In this document: positions 25,198 to 34,277 of the stretch, piece after piece
How positions within the stretch are numbered: position 1 is the stretch's first letter
Layout of the letters: each line of letters opens with the position of its first letter
NCBI GenBank assembly: GCA_017554235.1
Contig: JAFZIV010000007.1
Location: forward strand, 37,260-101,259
Direction of reading: 5' to 3'
Origin: Selenomonadaceae bacterium
Lineage (GTDB): Bacteria; Bacillota; Negativicutes; Selenomonadales; Selenomonadaceae
DNA length: 64,000 bases
Program-made: the position numbers and the translations under genes
Notes under the pieces: model-generated
Databases searched by the model: none
Told to the model about the DNA's origin: nothing
The model's input: only the letters and a program-made list of their open reading frames with translations

Positions 25198-26484
25198 TTG
25201 GATAAAGCAAGATTATCGGCAGTCAAAGTTGTTCACGCCGTCGACTCGGAGGGTGCATATTCAAACGTTGCCCTCGCGCAAATTCTTAGACAAGAAAAGT
25301 TGAGTGACATTGACAGACGATTTTGTACTGAATTGGTTTACGGCACAATCAAGGCTGGCGCGTCAATCGATTGGAAGTTGGAAAAATATTTGACACGACC
25401 GCTTGATAAAGTTGACGCGAAAATTTTAGCCGTCCTGCGTGTTGCCGTATACCAAATATTTTTTTTGGATAGAGTGCCAAATTCTGCGGCAGTTAATGAA
25501 GCAGTTGAACTTACGAAAAAGTTTGTAAGTATTGGCGCGTCAAAATTCGTCAACGGTGTTTTACGTTCAATGGTACGCGAGCCGCAAAAATCTGACTTTC
25601 CGACTGATGACAGCGCAGAATCAATCGCGTTAAGAATGTTTCACCCGACTTGGCTTGTAAAGTTATTTATCGAAGAATTTGGCATTGACGCGGCTAAAAA
25701 AATCTGCGCGGTCAACAATACAGATTCGCCGTTGTGCTTACGGGTAAACTTTTTGAAATCGACGCGTGAAGAAATTTTATCTGAACTTGAAAAAATTTCC
25801 GCGCAGGTTGAACCTTCAAAATTTGCGGCTGAAGGAATCATCTGTAAAAGTCATGGCGCATTGGATAAATTCCAGCCGTTAAAATTTGGATTATGTCAAG
25901 TACAAGATGAAAGTTCAATGACGGTTGCACCTTTTCTTGAACCTAAAGCGGGCGAATTTGTAATTGATTGTTGCGCGGCACCGGGCGGAAAAACTACGCA
26001 CATTGCCGAACTTATGAAGAATCGCGGGCGAATTATCGCGGCTGATATTTATGACGTTAAGATTGAGCATATTCGACAAAACGCTAAACGTCTCGGCATA
26101 AAAATTATTGAACCGATTCTGCTTGACGCACGGGAAATTGGCGAAAGATATTTTGAACAAGCAGATAAAGTTTTAGTTGACGCGCCTTGTTCAGGACTTG
26201 GCGTGATTCGTCGTAAGGCGGATATTCGTTGGAAAAAAAATCCTGCCGAACTTGACGAATTGCCGAAGTTGCAGACGGAAATTTTAAATTCAGCGTCGAA
26301 GGCAGTTAAGCGCGGCGGTACTTTGGTTTACAGCACTTGCACGATTATTCGGCGTGAAAATGAAGATGTTGCAGAAAAATTTTTGGCGGATAATCCCAAC
26401 TTTAAACTGATTGACACGAAAAAATTTTTGCCGCACATTGATGTAACAGACGGACTTTTCGCCGCAAAATTTATTAGGGAGTAA
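25198..26484 (+). CDS. rsmB: 16S rRNA (cytosine-967-C5) methyltransferase
   Basis: The 428-residue protein has an N-terminal NusB-like RNA-binding domain (residues 1-130, FCTELVYGTIKAGASIDW), then the SAM methyltransferase core: CCAAPGGKTTHIAELM for SAM binding, VDAPCSGLGVIRRKADIRW with the catalytic Cys, and YSTCTI with the second Cys. TTG 25198 follows AAGGAAGTAG. It modifies C967 of 16S rRNA. It is followed by rlmN four bases later, a common pairing in Firmicutes. Confidence 0.94.
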   Translation: MDKARLSAVKVVHAVDSEGAYSNVALAQILRQEKLSDIDRRFCTELVYGTIKAGASIDWKLEKYLTRPLDKVDAKILAVLRVAVYQIFFLDRVPNSAAVNEAVELTKKFVSIGASKFVNGVLRSMVREPQKSDFPTDDSAESIALRMFHPTWLVKLFIEEFGIDAAKKICAVNNTDSPLCLRVNFLKSTREEILSELEKISAQVEPSKFAAEGIICKSHGALDKFQPLKFGLCQVQDESSMTVAPFLEPKAGEFVIDCCAAPGGKTTHIAELMKNRGRIIAADIYDVKIEHIRQNAKRLGIKIIEPILLDAREIGERYFEQADKVLVDAPCSGLGVIRRKADIRWKKNPAELDELPKLQTEILNSASKAVKRGGTLVYSTCTIIRRENEDVAEKFLADNPNFKLIDTKKFLPHIDVTDGLFAAKFIRE

Positions 26485-26488
26485 AAAT

Positions 26489-27517
26489 TTGAAAAAGAAA
26501 AATTTATTTGGATTGACGCTTGAGGAACTTGAAACGGAATTGTCACCTTTGCCGAAATTCCGCGCTAAACAAATTGCGGCGTGGATTTATCAGCGCGGAG
26601 TGACTTCCTTCGACGAAATGAACGATCTTTCAAAAAATCTGCGCGGAGAATTGGCTGAAAAATATTTCGTGCAACTGCCGCAACTTGTCAAACAACTTGA
26701 TTCAACGGATAACTTAACGACAAAATTTTTATTGAAGTTCGATGACGGCGCAACGGTTGAGACGGTTTTAATGCGGCACGATTACGGCAACAGCATTTGT
26801 ATTTCGTCACAAGTCGGTTGCGCAATGGGTTGTAAATTCTGCGCATCTACCTTGAAAGGTCTTGACAGAAATTTAACTGCTGGCGAAATGCTCGGCGAAA
26901 TTATTTTTGTACAAAATTTTCTGCGCGTCGTCAATCAGAAAGTCGATACACTTGTAATTATGGGGACGGGTGAACCGCTCGTCAACTTTGATAACGTAAT
27001 AAAAATGTTACGTCTCTTGCACAAAGATTATACTTTAGGATTGAGCTATAGAAAAGTTACGATTTCAACTTGCGGAATTGTACCGGCGATTAGGCGGCTG
27101 ATTGATGAACAAATTCCCGTTACGCTGTCAATTTCTCTGCACGCTCCGACAAACAAATTGCGCTCTGAAATTATGCCGATAAATTCTGCGTTCAATTTGA
27201 AAGAAGTTTTGAAAGCGGGCGCGGAATATGCCGAAGTTACAGGGCGACGTGTTACCTACGAATATATTTTATTGGGTGGCGTCAATGATACAGAGGAACA
27301 CGCACGACAACTTGCTAAAATTTTGGACGGGCAACTTGCTAACGTAAATTTGATTCCAGTTAATCCTGTCATTGAAAGAAATTTTAAGCCGCCGACTCAT
27401 AACGCATCGCAAAAATTTTTCCACTTCTTATTAACTCACGGAATTAATGTCACAATTCGTAAAGAAATGGGCGCAGACGTAAACGCGGCTTGCGGGCAAC
27501 TTCGTGCAAATTCGTAA
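26489..27517 (+). CDS. rlmN: 23S rRNA (adenine-2503-C2)/tRNA methyltransferase, radical SAM
   Basis: The 342-residue protein has the radical SAM cluster motif CAMGCKFCAST, a GTGEPLVNFD segment and the C-terminal catalytic Cys region (GADVNAACGQLR). The N-terminal RlmN domain (FRAKQIAAWIYQRGV) is intact. It methylates A2503 of 23S rRNA and A37 of some tRNAs. The start is TTG 26489 with a weak AGGGAG site inside the end of rsmB. Confidence 0.95.
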   Translation: MKKKNLFGLTLEELETELSPLPKFRAKQIAAWIYQRGVTSFDEMNDLSKNLRGELAEKYFVQLPQLVKQLDSTDNLTTKFLLKFDDGATVETVLMRHDYGNSICISSQVGCAMGCKFCASTLKGLDRNLTAGEMLGEIIFVQNFLRVVNQKVDTLVIMGTGEPLVNFDNVIKMLRLLHKDYTLGLSYRKVTISTCGIVPAIRRLIDEQIPVTLSISLHAPTNKLRSEIMPINSAFNLKEVLKAGAEYAEVTGRRVTYEYILLGGVNDTEEHARQLAKILDGQLANVNLIPVNPVIERNFKPPTHNASQKFFHFLLTHGINVTIRKEMGADVNAACGQLRANS

Positions 27518-27546
27518 CGTAAATGTAAATTATTAAAAAATTTTTC

Positions 27547-27575
27547 TTGACTTATAACGGCTTAACGTTTATAAT
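27547..27575 (+). promoter_or_regulatory. tRNA-Cys promoter
   Basis: TTGACT at 27547-27552 and TATAAT at 27570-27575 have a 17-base spacer, preceded by AAATTTTTC, about 46 bases upstream of the tRNA. Confidence 0.75.
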
Positions 27576-27621
27576 CTGCGCGTTGACGTTAGAATTTAAT
27601 GTCATCAGGCGTAAAAATTTT

Positions 27622-27692
<71 letters not shown>

Positions 27693-27778
27693 TGAACTTT
27701 AGAAATTTCTTGGCACTGCGCAACGTAGTGCTAATTGTTTTTTAAGGAATAGATTTTTTAGAAAGGCGTTGAAAATAA

Positions 27779-29215
27779 ATGTTTGAAGATTTATCGCAAA
27801 ACATACAGGAAGCCTTTCGTAAGTTGCGCGGACACGGCAAGCTGACTGAAAAAGATGTTGACAAGGCTTTAAAAGATGTTCGTATGGCATTATTGGCGGC
27901 TGACGTAAACTATAAAATCGTTCGGCAGTTTGAAAAAAATGTAAAAGCCCGCGCAGTTGACACGGAAATTTTAAGCAAACTTACTCCCGCACAATCTGTA
28001 ATAAAAATCGTTGACGAAGAATTAGCGGTACTTATGGGCGGCAAGGCGGCAAAGTTAAATATCTCATCGCGTCCGCCGACAGTAATTTTAATGGTAGGTC
28101 TGCAAGGTTCAGGCAAGACGACTTCCGCAGGTAAGTTAGCCCTCTTAATGCGCAAGCAGGGTAAACGTCCTGCACTTGTCGCCGCAGATATTTACAGACC
28201 GGCTGCTATAAAACAGTTGCAAGTCTTAGGCGAACAAATTGACGTTCCAGTTTTTACGGAAGATATTCAAAACGCCGTTCAAATTGCTAAAGATTCGCTT
28301 GCTTACGCTGATTCACATGCAAGAGACGTTTTAATTATCGACACCGCAGGGCGATTGCAGATTGACGAAAGGTTAATGCAGGAGCTTAAGGATATAAAGG
28401 CGGCTGTAAATCCTCACGAAATTTTACTCGTCGTAGACTCGATGATTGGTCAAGAGGCAGTAAACGTCGCAGAAACTTTCCATAATGCTTTAGCGGTTGA
28501 CGGAATAGTTTTGACGAAACTTGACGGTGATGCTCGCGGAGGTGCGGCACTTTCCATAAAAGCCGCGACAGGTTGTCCTATAAAATTTGTCGGCATGGGT
28601 GAAAAAATTGAGCCGCTTGAAGTTTTTCATCCTGACAGAATGGCGTCACGTATTCTCGGAATGGGCGATGTACTTTCACTTATCGAAAAGGCGCAGTCAA
28701 CTATTGATGAGAAAACTGCCGAAAAAATGGTTAAGAAAATCAAGGCTGATGAATTCACTCTTGCAGATTTTCTTGAACAACTTCAACACGTCAAAAAACT
28801 TGGTTCACTCAATGACTTGCTCGGTATGATTCCCGGTATGGGCGCGCTTAAGAAAAAACTTGTTGGCGTAGACCTCGACCTTGACGGTAAAGAAGTTAAG
28901 CACATGGAAGCGATTATCCTTTCCATGACGCCGAAGGAAAGACAGAATACCGATATTATCGATGCGAAACGCAAAAAACGTATTGCAATGGGTAGCGGTA
29001 CGCAAGTTTCTGATGTTAATAAACTTCTTAAACAATTTGGGGAAATGCGCAAGATGATGCGCCAAATGAACGCTAAAGTTTTGCAACAGCAAGCCTCAAA
29101 TAAAGCTAAGAATAAAAAGGGAAAAAATAAAAAGGGTGCTAATAAAAAACTTAGAATGCCCGATCTCGGCGGTCTCTTAGGAAATCTTAGTGGAAAATTT
29201 CCCTTCATGAAATAA
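27779..29215 (+). CDS. ffh: signal recognition particle protein
   Basis: The 478-residue SRP54 GTPase has the N domain, the G domain (GLQGSGKTTSAGKLA, DTAGRLQIDERLM, TKLDGDARGGAAL) and a Met-rich M domain (MRKMMRQMNAKVLQQ) that binds signal sequences and 4.5S RNA. A Lys/Gly-rich tail (KAKNKKGKNKKGANKK) ends the chain. It targets membrane and exported proteins to the translocon. It heads the usual ffh-rpsP-khpA set. Confidence 0.96.
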   Translation: MFEDLSQNIQEAFRKLRGHGKLTEKDVDKALKDVRMALLAADVNYKIVRQFEKNVKARAVDTEILSKLTPAQSVIKIVDEELAVLMGGKAAKLNISSRPPTVILMVGLQGSGKTTSAGKLALLMRKQGKRPALVAADIYRPAAIKQLQVLGEQIDVPVFTEDIQNAVQIAKDSLAYADSHARDVLIIDTAGRLQIDERLMQELKDIKAAVNPHEILLVVDSMIGQEAVNVAETFHNALAVDGIVLTKLDGDARGGAALSIKAATGCPIKFVGMGEKIEPLEVFHPDRMASRILGMGDVLSLIEKAQSTIDEKTAEKMVKKIKADEFTLADFLEQLQHVKKLGSLNDLLGMIPGMGALKKKLVGVDLDLDGKEVKHMEAIILSMTPKERQNTDIIDAKRKKRIAMGSGTQVSDVNKLLKQFGEMRKMMRQMNAKVLQQQASNKAKNKKGKNKKGANKKLRMPDLGGLLGNLSGKFPFMK

Positions 29216-29255
29216 TGTGATAGCTAATTGAAAACTTTGAAAGGTGGTGAAAATC

Positions 29256-29528
29256 GTGGTAAAAATTAGACTTAACAGAATGGGCGCGAAAAGGCAACCT
29301 TTCTATCGTATAGTTGTGGCGGACAGCCGTTCGCCTCGTGACGGACGTTTTATCGAAATCGTAGGCAATTACGACCCGACTAAAAATCCCGCTATCGTCA
29401 ATGTTGATGAAGAAAAAGTTATGGCATGGATTAAGAACGGTGCGCAACCTACTGATACCGTTCGCTCACTCCTTAGCAAACAAGGTATTATGAAAAAAAT
29501 TCATCAAGAGCGTAAAGCTAAAAAATAG
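29256..29528 (+). CDS. rpsP: 30S ribosomal protein S16
   Basis: GTG 29256 gives the standard start [20 protein letters not shown], 90 residues. Earlier in-frame GTG codons (29244, 29247) overlap the site GAAAGGTGG and would add residues the family lacks. The conserved [19 protein letters not shown] is present. Confidence 0.95.
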   Translation: MVKIRLNRMGAKRQPFYRIVVADSRSPRDGRFIEIVGNYDPTKNPAIVNVDEEKVMAWIKNGAQPTDTVRSLLSKQGIMKKIHQERKAKK

Positions 29529-29558
29529 TTTCGCGCTCAGTCACAAGAGGTAATTTTA

Positions 29559-29786
29559 ATGCAGGAATTAGTAGAAGTGCTTGCAAAGGCACTTGTCGAA
29601 AATCCCGACGCGGTTACAGTTGAAGCCGTTGAGGAAGATTCGAAAACAATTTTAAAGTTGCACGTAGCGCAGGAAGATATGGGCAGAGTGATAGGCAAAC
29701 AAGGTAGAATCGCTAAAGCAATCCGCACCATCGTCAAATCTGCGGCAACGCGCAAAAATAAACAGGTTACTGTCGATATTCAGTAA
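29559..29786 (+). CDS. khpA: KH-domain RNA-binding protein KhpA
   Basis: The 75-residue single-KH protein has the GxxG motif as VIGKQGRIAKAIRTIV. It binds RNA together with KhpB/EloR in Gram-positive relatives. The site AAGAGGTAATTTT lies before the ATG. In most Firmicutes rimM and trmD follow; here a dehydrogenase gene follows instead. Confidence 0.9.
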   Translation: MQELVEVLAKALVENPDAVTVEAVEEDSKTILKLHVAQEDMGRVIGKQGRIAKAIRTIVKSAATRKNKQVTVDIQ

Positions 29787-29847
29787 TCCAAAAATTTAAA
29801 TTCAGAATTTGCGACGGGTTCAAAACTCGCCGCTTTTTTAATGCGTA

Positions 29848-30570
29848 ATGAAAAAAATTGTAATAATTACAGGCGGTACTTCAGGAATTGGACTGGCTAC
29901 CGCTAAAAAATTTTTATCTCAAAATTATAATTGCGTAATCGTTGGACGTGATGAAAAGAAATTTCGCGATTTAAAGATTAACGATAACCGCTTGAAATTT
30001 ATTTCTGCTGATGTCGGCAATGTCGAAAGTTGTAACCGCGTCGTAAGTGAGACCGTAAAAATTTTTGGCGGCGTCGATACTCTGATAAACTGCGCGGGAA
30101 TTTACGTTGAGGGCGCGATAAATTTTGTGCAAAAAAAAACCTTCGACGAAGTTTTTAACACCAACGTCAAAGGTACTTTTTTTATGTGCAAAGCCGTTGT
30201 CGACGAGCTCATTAAAACACGCGGCACAATCGTCAATGTTGCAAGCGATGCGGGAGTTCACGGAAATTATTTTTGCGCTTTATACGCGGCAAGTAAAGGC
30301 GCGGTTATTGCTTTTACTAAGTCACTTGCGTTGGAATTGGCAAGTCTAAATGTTCGTGTGAATTGCGTTGCTCCCGCCGATATTTGGACGCCGCTAACTC
30401 AAAGACAACTTGAAATTTCAGGAGAAAGTGTCGATGATTTAGCAAAACTTTATCCGCTTGGCAGAATAGGTACTGCGGAGGAAGTTGCCGAATCAATTTA
30501 TTTTTTGGCGTCCGAATATTCATCATTTATAACGGGCGAAATCCTTAACGTCAACGGAGGACTTTGTTAA
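29848..30570 (+). CDS. short-chain dehydrogenase/reductase
   Basis: The 240-residue protein has TGGTSGIGLATAKKF for cofactor binding, NCAGIYVEGA, the catalytic Tyr-Lys in YAASKGAV with a Ser upstream, and INVNGGLC-type ending. Closest in plan to FabG-like 3-oxoacyl reductases, but the NNAG motif is NCAG, so the substrate is open. It ends directly against the converging Hsp70 gene with no gap. Confidence 0.88.
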   Translation: MKKIVIITGGTSGIGLATAKKFLSQNYNCVIVGRDEKKFRDLKINDNRLKFISADVGNVESCNRVVSETVKIFGGVDTLINCAGIYVEGAINFVQKKTFDEVFNTNVKGTFFMCKAVVDELIKTRGTIVNVASDAGVHGNYFCALYAASKGAVIAFTKSLALELASLNVRVNCVAPADIWTPLTQRQLEISGESVDDLAKLYPLGRIGTAEEVAESIYFLASEYSSFITGEILNVNGGLC

Positions 30571-32118
30571 TTAAAAATTGTCTGAATCGCGGCTGCCTTT
30601 TTTAATCTTAATTGACTTATTGACGCCGCTTTTTTCGTCACGAGCCGTAACTTCCAATGTGCCGCTCTTGTCGTAGCTGAAAGTCACGTTGATGACGGGA
30701 ACACCGGCAGGCGCAGTTTCTTCAATCTCAAGCGACAAATCTCCGTAAAATTCATGCGCGTCAATGTCAGCGATGTTTTCACAATCCGAACCCGCTTCGT
30801 AAATGTAAATCGGAATAGTCGTTTGTTCGTCCATTGTCGTAGTGTAAAGTTTAGTTTTTTGGCAAGGATAAACGTCACCTTTACGAATAATTTTTGACAA
30901 AACTTTACTCACGCCGTCAGACGCTAAAACTTCGACGCCCAAAGAATGAGAAATTATATCCTCAAATTTTTCTTGCGGCTGTTCAATGTCAGTCTTAACA
31001 CCGCTGAAAGTTTCTGCCACAAAACACGCTCCGACCGCTACCAATGTGCCTAAATCAAGTTGCGTATCAGTTCGCTTGCCGAAAATATTTTCAACGTCCG
31101 ACTTAACCTTCGGAATGTGACAACTTCCGCCAGCCAAAATTACCGTACCAATTTCGTCAAGTTTAAACTTGTCACTACCCTCAATAAATTTATTTATTCG
31201 CGACGTAATTTTTTCATAAAGCGGCTGGCAAATTTCGTTAAATTTTTCGCGCGTCAAATCAACCGTAAAGTCATAATTTTTACCGTCGTGTTGAAACAAA
31301 TTCATCAAATCAGCGGTGTAAGTTTCCTGTTCACTCAAGGCAATTTTAGCGTCTTCAGCGGCTTCACGAACGCGCCCGGTCATTGAATAATATTCGTTAT
31401 ATTCAAGCGTAGATTTTTTCTGAGTCGAAAGGTCAAGCCCCGTTTCACTCTGGATAATTCCAATAAAATAATCGTAAATCAGCGCGTCAAAATCATCGCC
31501 GCCTAATTTTCTGTCGCCGTCAATGTCAAGGGCGCGGTAAGTTCTATTTTTCTGGTCAGCTTGTAAAACGCTTATGTCGAAAGTTCCGCCGCCTAAATCT
31601 ACAACAAAAATTTTTTCGTCAAGTCCCAATTCGTGGACAACAGCAACCGCCGCCGCCATAGGCTCTGTTATAATCTGCAACACGTTAAAACCTGCCGCAA
31701 TACCGGCTTTTTTAGTTTCGTCCTTCTGATTCGCCGTAAAGTACGCAGGAACGGTTATAACCGCGTTAATCGTGTCGTCGTCCGCGCAGTGAAGTTTTTT
31801 CATAATCTGCCGCTTGACTTCCTGCAAAATTTCAGAGGCAACTTTCGTCGGCGTGAAATTTTTTCCGTGAACATTCCAAGTTTTTTCAAAGTCCGCCATA
31901 TAAGTTTTCGACGAACGAATTACATTAAGCGGGTCAATAACGCCGCGCTTTTTCGCCTTTTCGCCCACAAAAATATTTTTCTCTTCGTCGACATACAAAA
32001 CCGAAGGCAGCATTTCACCGCTACCGGCAAATCTTATAAAATTCGGTCTGCCACGCTTCAAATAACAAGCCAGCGTGTTTGTTGTCCCTAAATCTATTCC
32101 TACAAAAATTTCGTTCAT
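30571..32118 (-). CDS. Hsp70-family chaperone, short form (HscC-like)
   Basis: The 515-residue protein has the actin-like ATPase motifs VGIDLGTTNTLACYL, VVDLGGGTFDISVL and VILAGGSCHIPKVK. The C-terminal substrate-binding beta domain is present (LSLEIEETAPAGVPVINV, VTARDEKSG), but the alpha-helical lid seen in DnaK (about 610-640 residues) is missing. Size and plan resemble HscC. No DnaJ or GrpE is nearby. ATG 32118 is preceded by AAAGGTTTGAAC. Confidence 0.88.
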   Translation of the reverse strand: MNEIFVGIDLGTTNTLACYLKRGRPNFIRFAGSGEMLPSVLYVDEEKNIFVGEKAKKRGVIDPLNVIRSSKTYMADFEKTWNVHGKNFTPTKVASEILQEVKRQIMKKLHCADDDTINAVITVPAYFTANQKDETKKAGIAAGFNVLQIITEPMAAAVAVVHELGLDEKIFVVDLGGGTFDISVLQADQKNRTYRALDIDGDRKLGGDDFDALIYDYFIGIIQSETGLDLSTQKKSTLEYNEYYSMTGRVREAAEDAKIALSEQETYTADLMNLFQHDGKNYDFTVDLTREKFNEICQPLYEKITSRINKFIEGSDKFKLDEIGTVILAGGSCHIPKVKSDVENIFGKRTDTQLDLGTLVAVGACFVAETFSGVKTDIEQPQEKFEDIISHSLGVEVLASDGVSKVLSKIIRKGDVYPCQKTKLYTTTMDEQTTIPIYIYEAGSDCENIADIDAHEFYGDLSLEIEETAPAGVPVINVTFSYDKSGTLEVTARDEKSGVNKSIKIKKGSRDSDNF

Positions 32119-32190
32119 AGTTCAAACCTTTGCTTTTAAAATTTTTTATATTCGACAAAAAATATAACACTTGCACCTTTTACTGTCAAG

Positions 32191-33717
32191 TCAAGGTAAA
32201 TTTATAACGTCGTCTGCAAAATCTATTACCGCTTGCCTGTGCGTCGTAATTATGATTGTTTTGCGCAAGGAAAATTTTTTCAGCAGATTTAATACGCGTA
32301 ATTCGTTTTCCGCGTCAAGTCCTGCCGTCGGTTCATCCAACATAATTATCGGGGCGTCTTTCAAAACTGCGTGGACAATTCCCAAGCGTTGAAGTTGTCC
32401 TCTGCTAAGTTTTTGCGTTGCGTTTAAGTCAAGCGGCAAGTTTAATTCTGCTAAGAGTGATTGTAAATTTTTTGTGTCGAGTTGACCGAGCATTGAAAAA
32501 TTCTCCGCTAAGGTTACGTCGAATAAGTGCGGAGCTTGCGGCATATACGCGATTTTTGAAATTAATGATTCGCGTTGAACTTTCGACGTTGGTAAATCGT
32601 TCCAAAATATTTCGCCGCTTGTAGGAAAATTTAATCCAGCCAAAAGTTTTAACAGCGTTGATTTTCCGCAACCAGATTCACCAATTAACGCCGTAACTTT
32701 GCCTGCAGGAAATTTTAAAGTCAAATTTTCCAATGTCGAACGAAATTTTTTTGGATAAATGAAAGTTACGTTGTCGACAAAAATTTCAGGCGGCATTAAA
32801 ATTTTTTCCACTTTACCAATTTTTTCTTTAGGTCGTGACAAAAATTTTTGTAAGCGTTCATATGAAGTTTTAGCATCAACTGCGACGTGGAATGCTATTC
32901 CCAACTTTCTAATAGATAAGAAAAATTCCGGCGCGATTAACAATAAGAATAATGCTGATTCAAAGTCAATATTGCCCGCGACCAGTCGAAGTCCCAAAGT
33001 TACGGCAACGAGTGCTATACTTAACGTTGTGATTAATTCCAGCGCAAATGATGACACAAAGGCAAATTTCAAAACTTCAAGAGTTGCGGCTGAAGATTTT
33101 GCGGAAGTGGATTTTAATTTTTCGGCGGCAAAGTCGATTCGTCCGAACATTTTTAGTGTTGTCACTGCGGATAATAATTCGCGAAATTCTCCGTTAAGTT
33201 TTTGCAGTTCATTTAATGCGCGCAGATTTTTTTCAGCGGTAACTTTGCCTATAAGGTAAAGAAGCAACGGCGCAATCGGCAACGTTACAAATAATATCGC
33301 CGCTGTGATTAAATCTGTGAATGCCGCGCAGATTAAAAACATTGGCAGTAAAATTATTGTCGACGCGATATTCGGCGCAAGATTTGTAAAAAATTTGTCT
33401 AAAGTTTTAACCGTATCAAAAATTATTATCAGTAATTCGCCGCCGGAAAGTTCACGTTGGAAAATTTCTTCGTGCAGTTTTTTTCTTACTGATGTTTGAA
33501 CTTCGACTGATAACGCTAAAAACTTTTTCGCGCAGATATTTTCAATTAAAATTTGCGCTGTCCATATTAAAAAAATTTCTATAAAAAATTTTAATGACGG
33601 AGAATTTATCAGCATTACCAAAACTTTTGCGGCAAGTAAAATTAAAATGCCTTCGACGAATTTGCAAGCGAATATTTTAGTAAATAGTGAATAGTAAATA
33701 GTGAATAGTTTTTTCAT
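32191..33717 (-). CDS. ABC transporter half, permease-ATPase fusion (CydD-like)
   Basis: The 508-residue protein has about six membrane helices then an ATPase domain with Walker A GESGCGKST, signature LSRGQLQR, Walker B IIMLDEPTAGLD and the switch His in TTHR. Its plan is that of CydD, the thiol exporter subunit needed for cytochrome bd assembly, yet no CydC partner or cydAB is seen. The start is doubtful: the first 14 residues (MKKLFTIYYSLFTK) are encoded by an AGTGAATAGT repeat (33680-33710) and no ribosome-binding site precedes ATG 33717. Confidence 0.8.
   Translation of the reverse strand: MKKLFTIYYSLFTKIFACKFVEGILILLAAKVLVMLINSPSLKFFIEIFLIWTAQILIENICAKKFLALSVEVQTSVRKKLHEEIFQRELSGGELLIIIFDTVKTLDKFFTNLAPNIASTIILLPMFLICAAFTDLITAAILFVTLPIAPLLLYLIGKVTAEKNLRALNELQKLNGEFRELLSAVTTLKMFGRIDFAAEKLKSTSAKSSAATLEVLKFAFVSSFALELITTLSIALVAVTLGLRLVAGNIDFESALFLLLIAPEFFLSIRKLGIAFHVAVDAKTSYERLQKFLSRPKEKIGKVEKILMPPEIFVDNVTFIYPKKFRSTLENLTLKFPAGKVTALIGESGCGKSTLLKLLAGLNFPTSGEIFWNDLPTSKVQRESLISKIAYMPQAPHLFDVTLAENFSMLGQLDTKNLQSLLAELNLPLDLNATQKLSRGQLQRLGIVHAVLKDAPIIMLDEPTAGLDAENELRVLNLLKKFSLRKTIIITTHRQAVIDFADDVINLP
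33680..33710. repeat. AGTGAATAGT-type repeat overlapping a coding start
   Basis: TAAATAGTGAATAGTAAATA and GTGAATAG are tandem copies of the unit also seen at 24823 and 39933. They lie inside the 5' end of the ABC transporter frame. Confidence 0.65.
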
Positions 33718-33721
33718 TGTA

Positions 33722-33757
33722 ATTTAAAAATAAACGCCCAAGCTGTAAACTTGAGCG
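33722..33757 (-). terminator. terminator of tmRNA
   Basis: On the minus strand GCTCAAG pairs with CTTGGGC (one G-U), followed by GTTTATTTTT, just after the tmRNA 3' end. Confidence 0.8.
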
Positions 33758-33770
33758 AAAAATATTTTTA

Positions 33771-34117
33771 TGGAGATGAGGAGAATCGAACTCCTGTCCG
33801 AAAATGACGTTACCTCGCTTTCTCCGAGCACAGTCAGTGGTTAAATCTCAATCGTTACAAGTCCACAGACAAACTTGCAAAAATCCAGCGTCGTTAAATT
33901 TCCCGAATCGCTACGACACACTTACGAAACAGTATCTCGCTGTGACCTCCGATCGCGACTTAGCGAGAAGTCAGCCGCCGGAGGTAGCCTATGCGGCTAA
34001 AGCGTAATCTTCGTTCGCTTTTATTTTAAAAAAGTTTTTCCCTTACTAAACCGGTTCGAGAAACCCGGTGCTCGCTTACAAAATCCCATGCATCCCCGTC
34101 GAAACCATTACATCCCC
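33771..34117 (-). ncRNA. ssrA: transfer-messenger RNA
   Basis: The 5' end GGGGATGTAATGGTTTCGAC and the 3' end CGGACAGGAGTTCGATTCTC are diagnostic, and the acceptor GGGGATG pairs with CATCTCC. The internal frame reads A-N-E-D-Y-A-L-A-A then TAG, a proteolysis tag ending in ALAA. It rescues stalled ribosomes with SmpB. CCA is not encoded. Length is about 347 nt. Confidence 0.95.
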
Positions 34118-34140
34118 TTGTTAAAATTTTTAGTTTACGA

Positions 34141-34169
34141 AGTTTATCATAATGAAAATTTTTTGTCAA
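34141..34169 (-). promoter_or_regulatory. tmRNA promoter
   Basis: On the minus strand TTGACA (34169-34164), 17 bases, TAAACT (34146-34141), ending 24 bases before the mature 5' end. Confidence 0.65.
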
Positions 34170-34277
34170 ATTTAAATGTTTTGATTCTCCTTTTGAGTGG
34201 ATTTGCCTTAATAGAATTTTTACGCCGTCGAAAATTTATGATATAATGACGGAAATTTTTTTTGAGGAGTAAAAATT

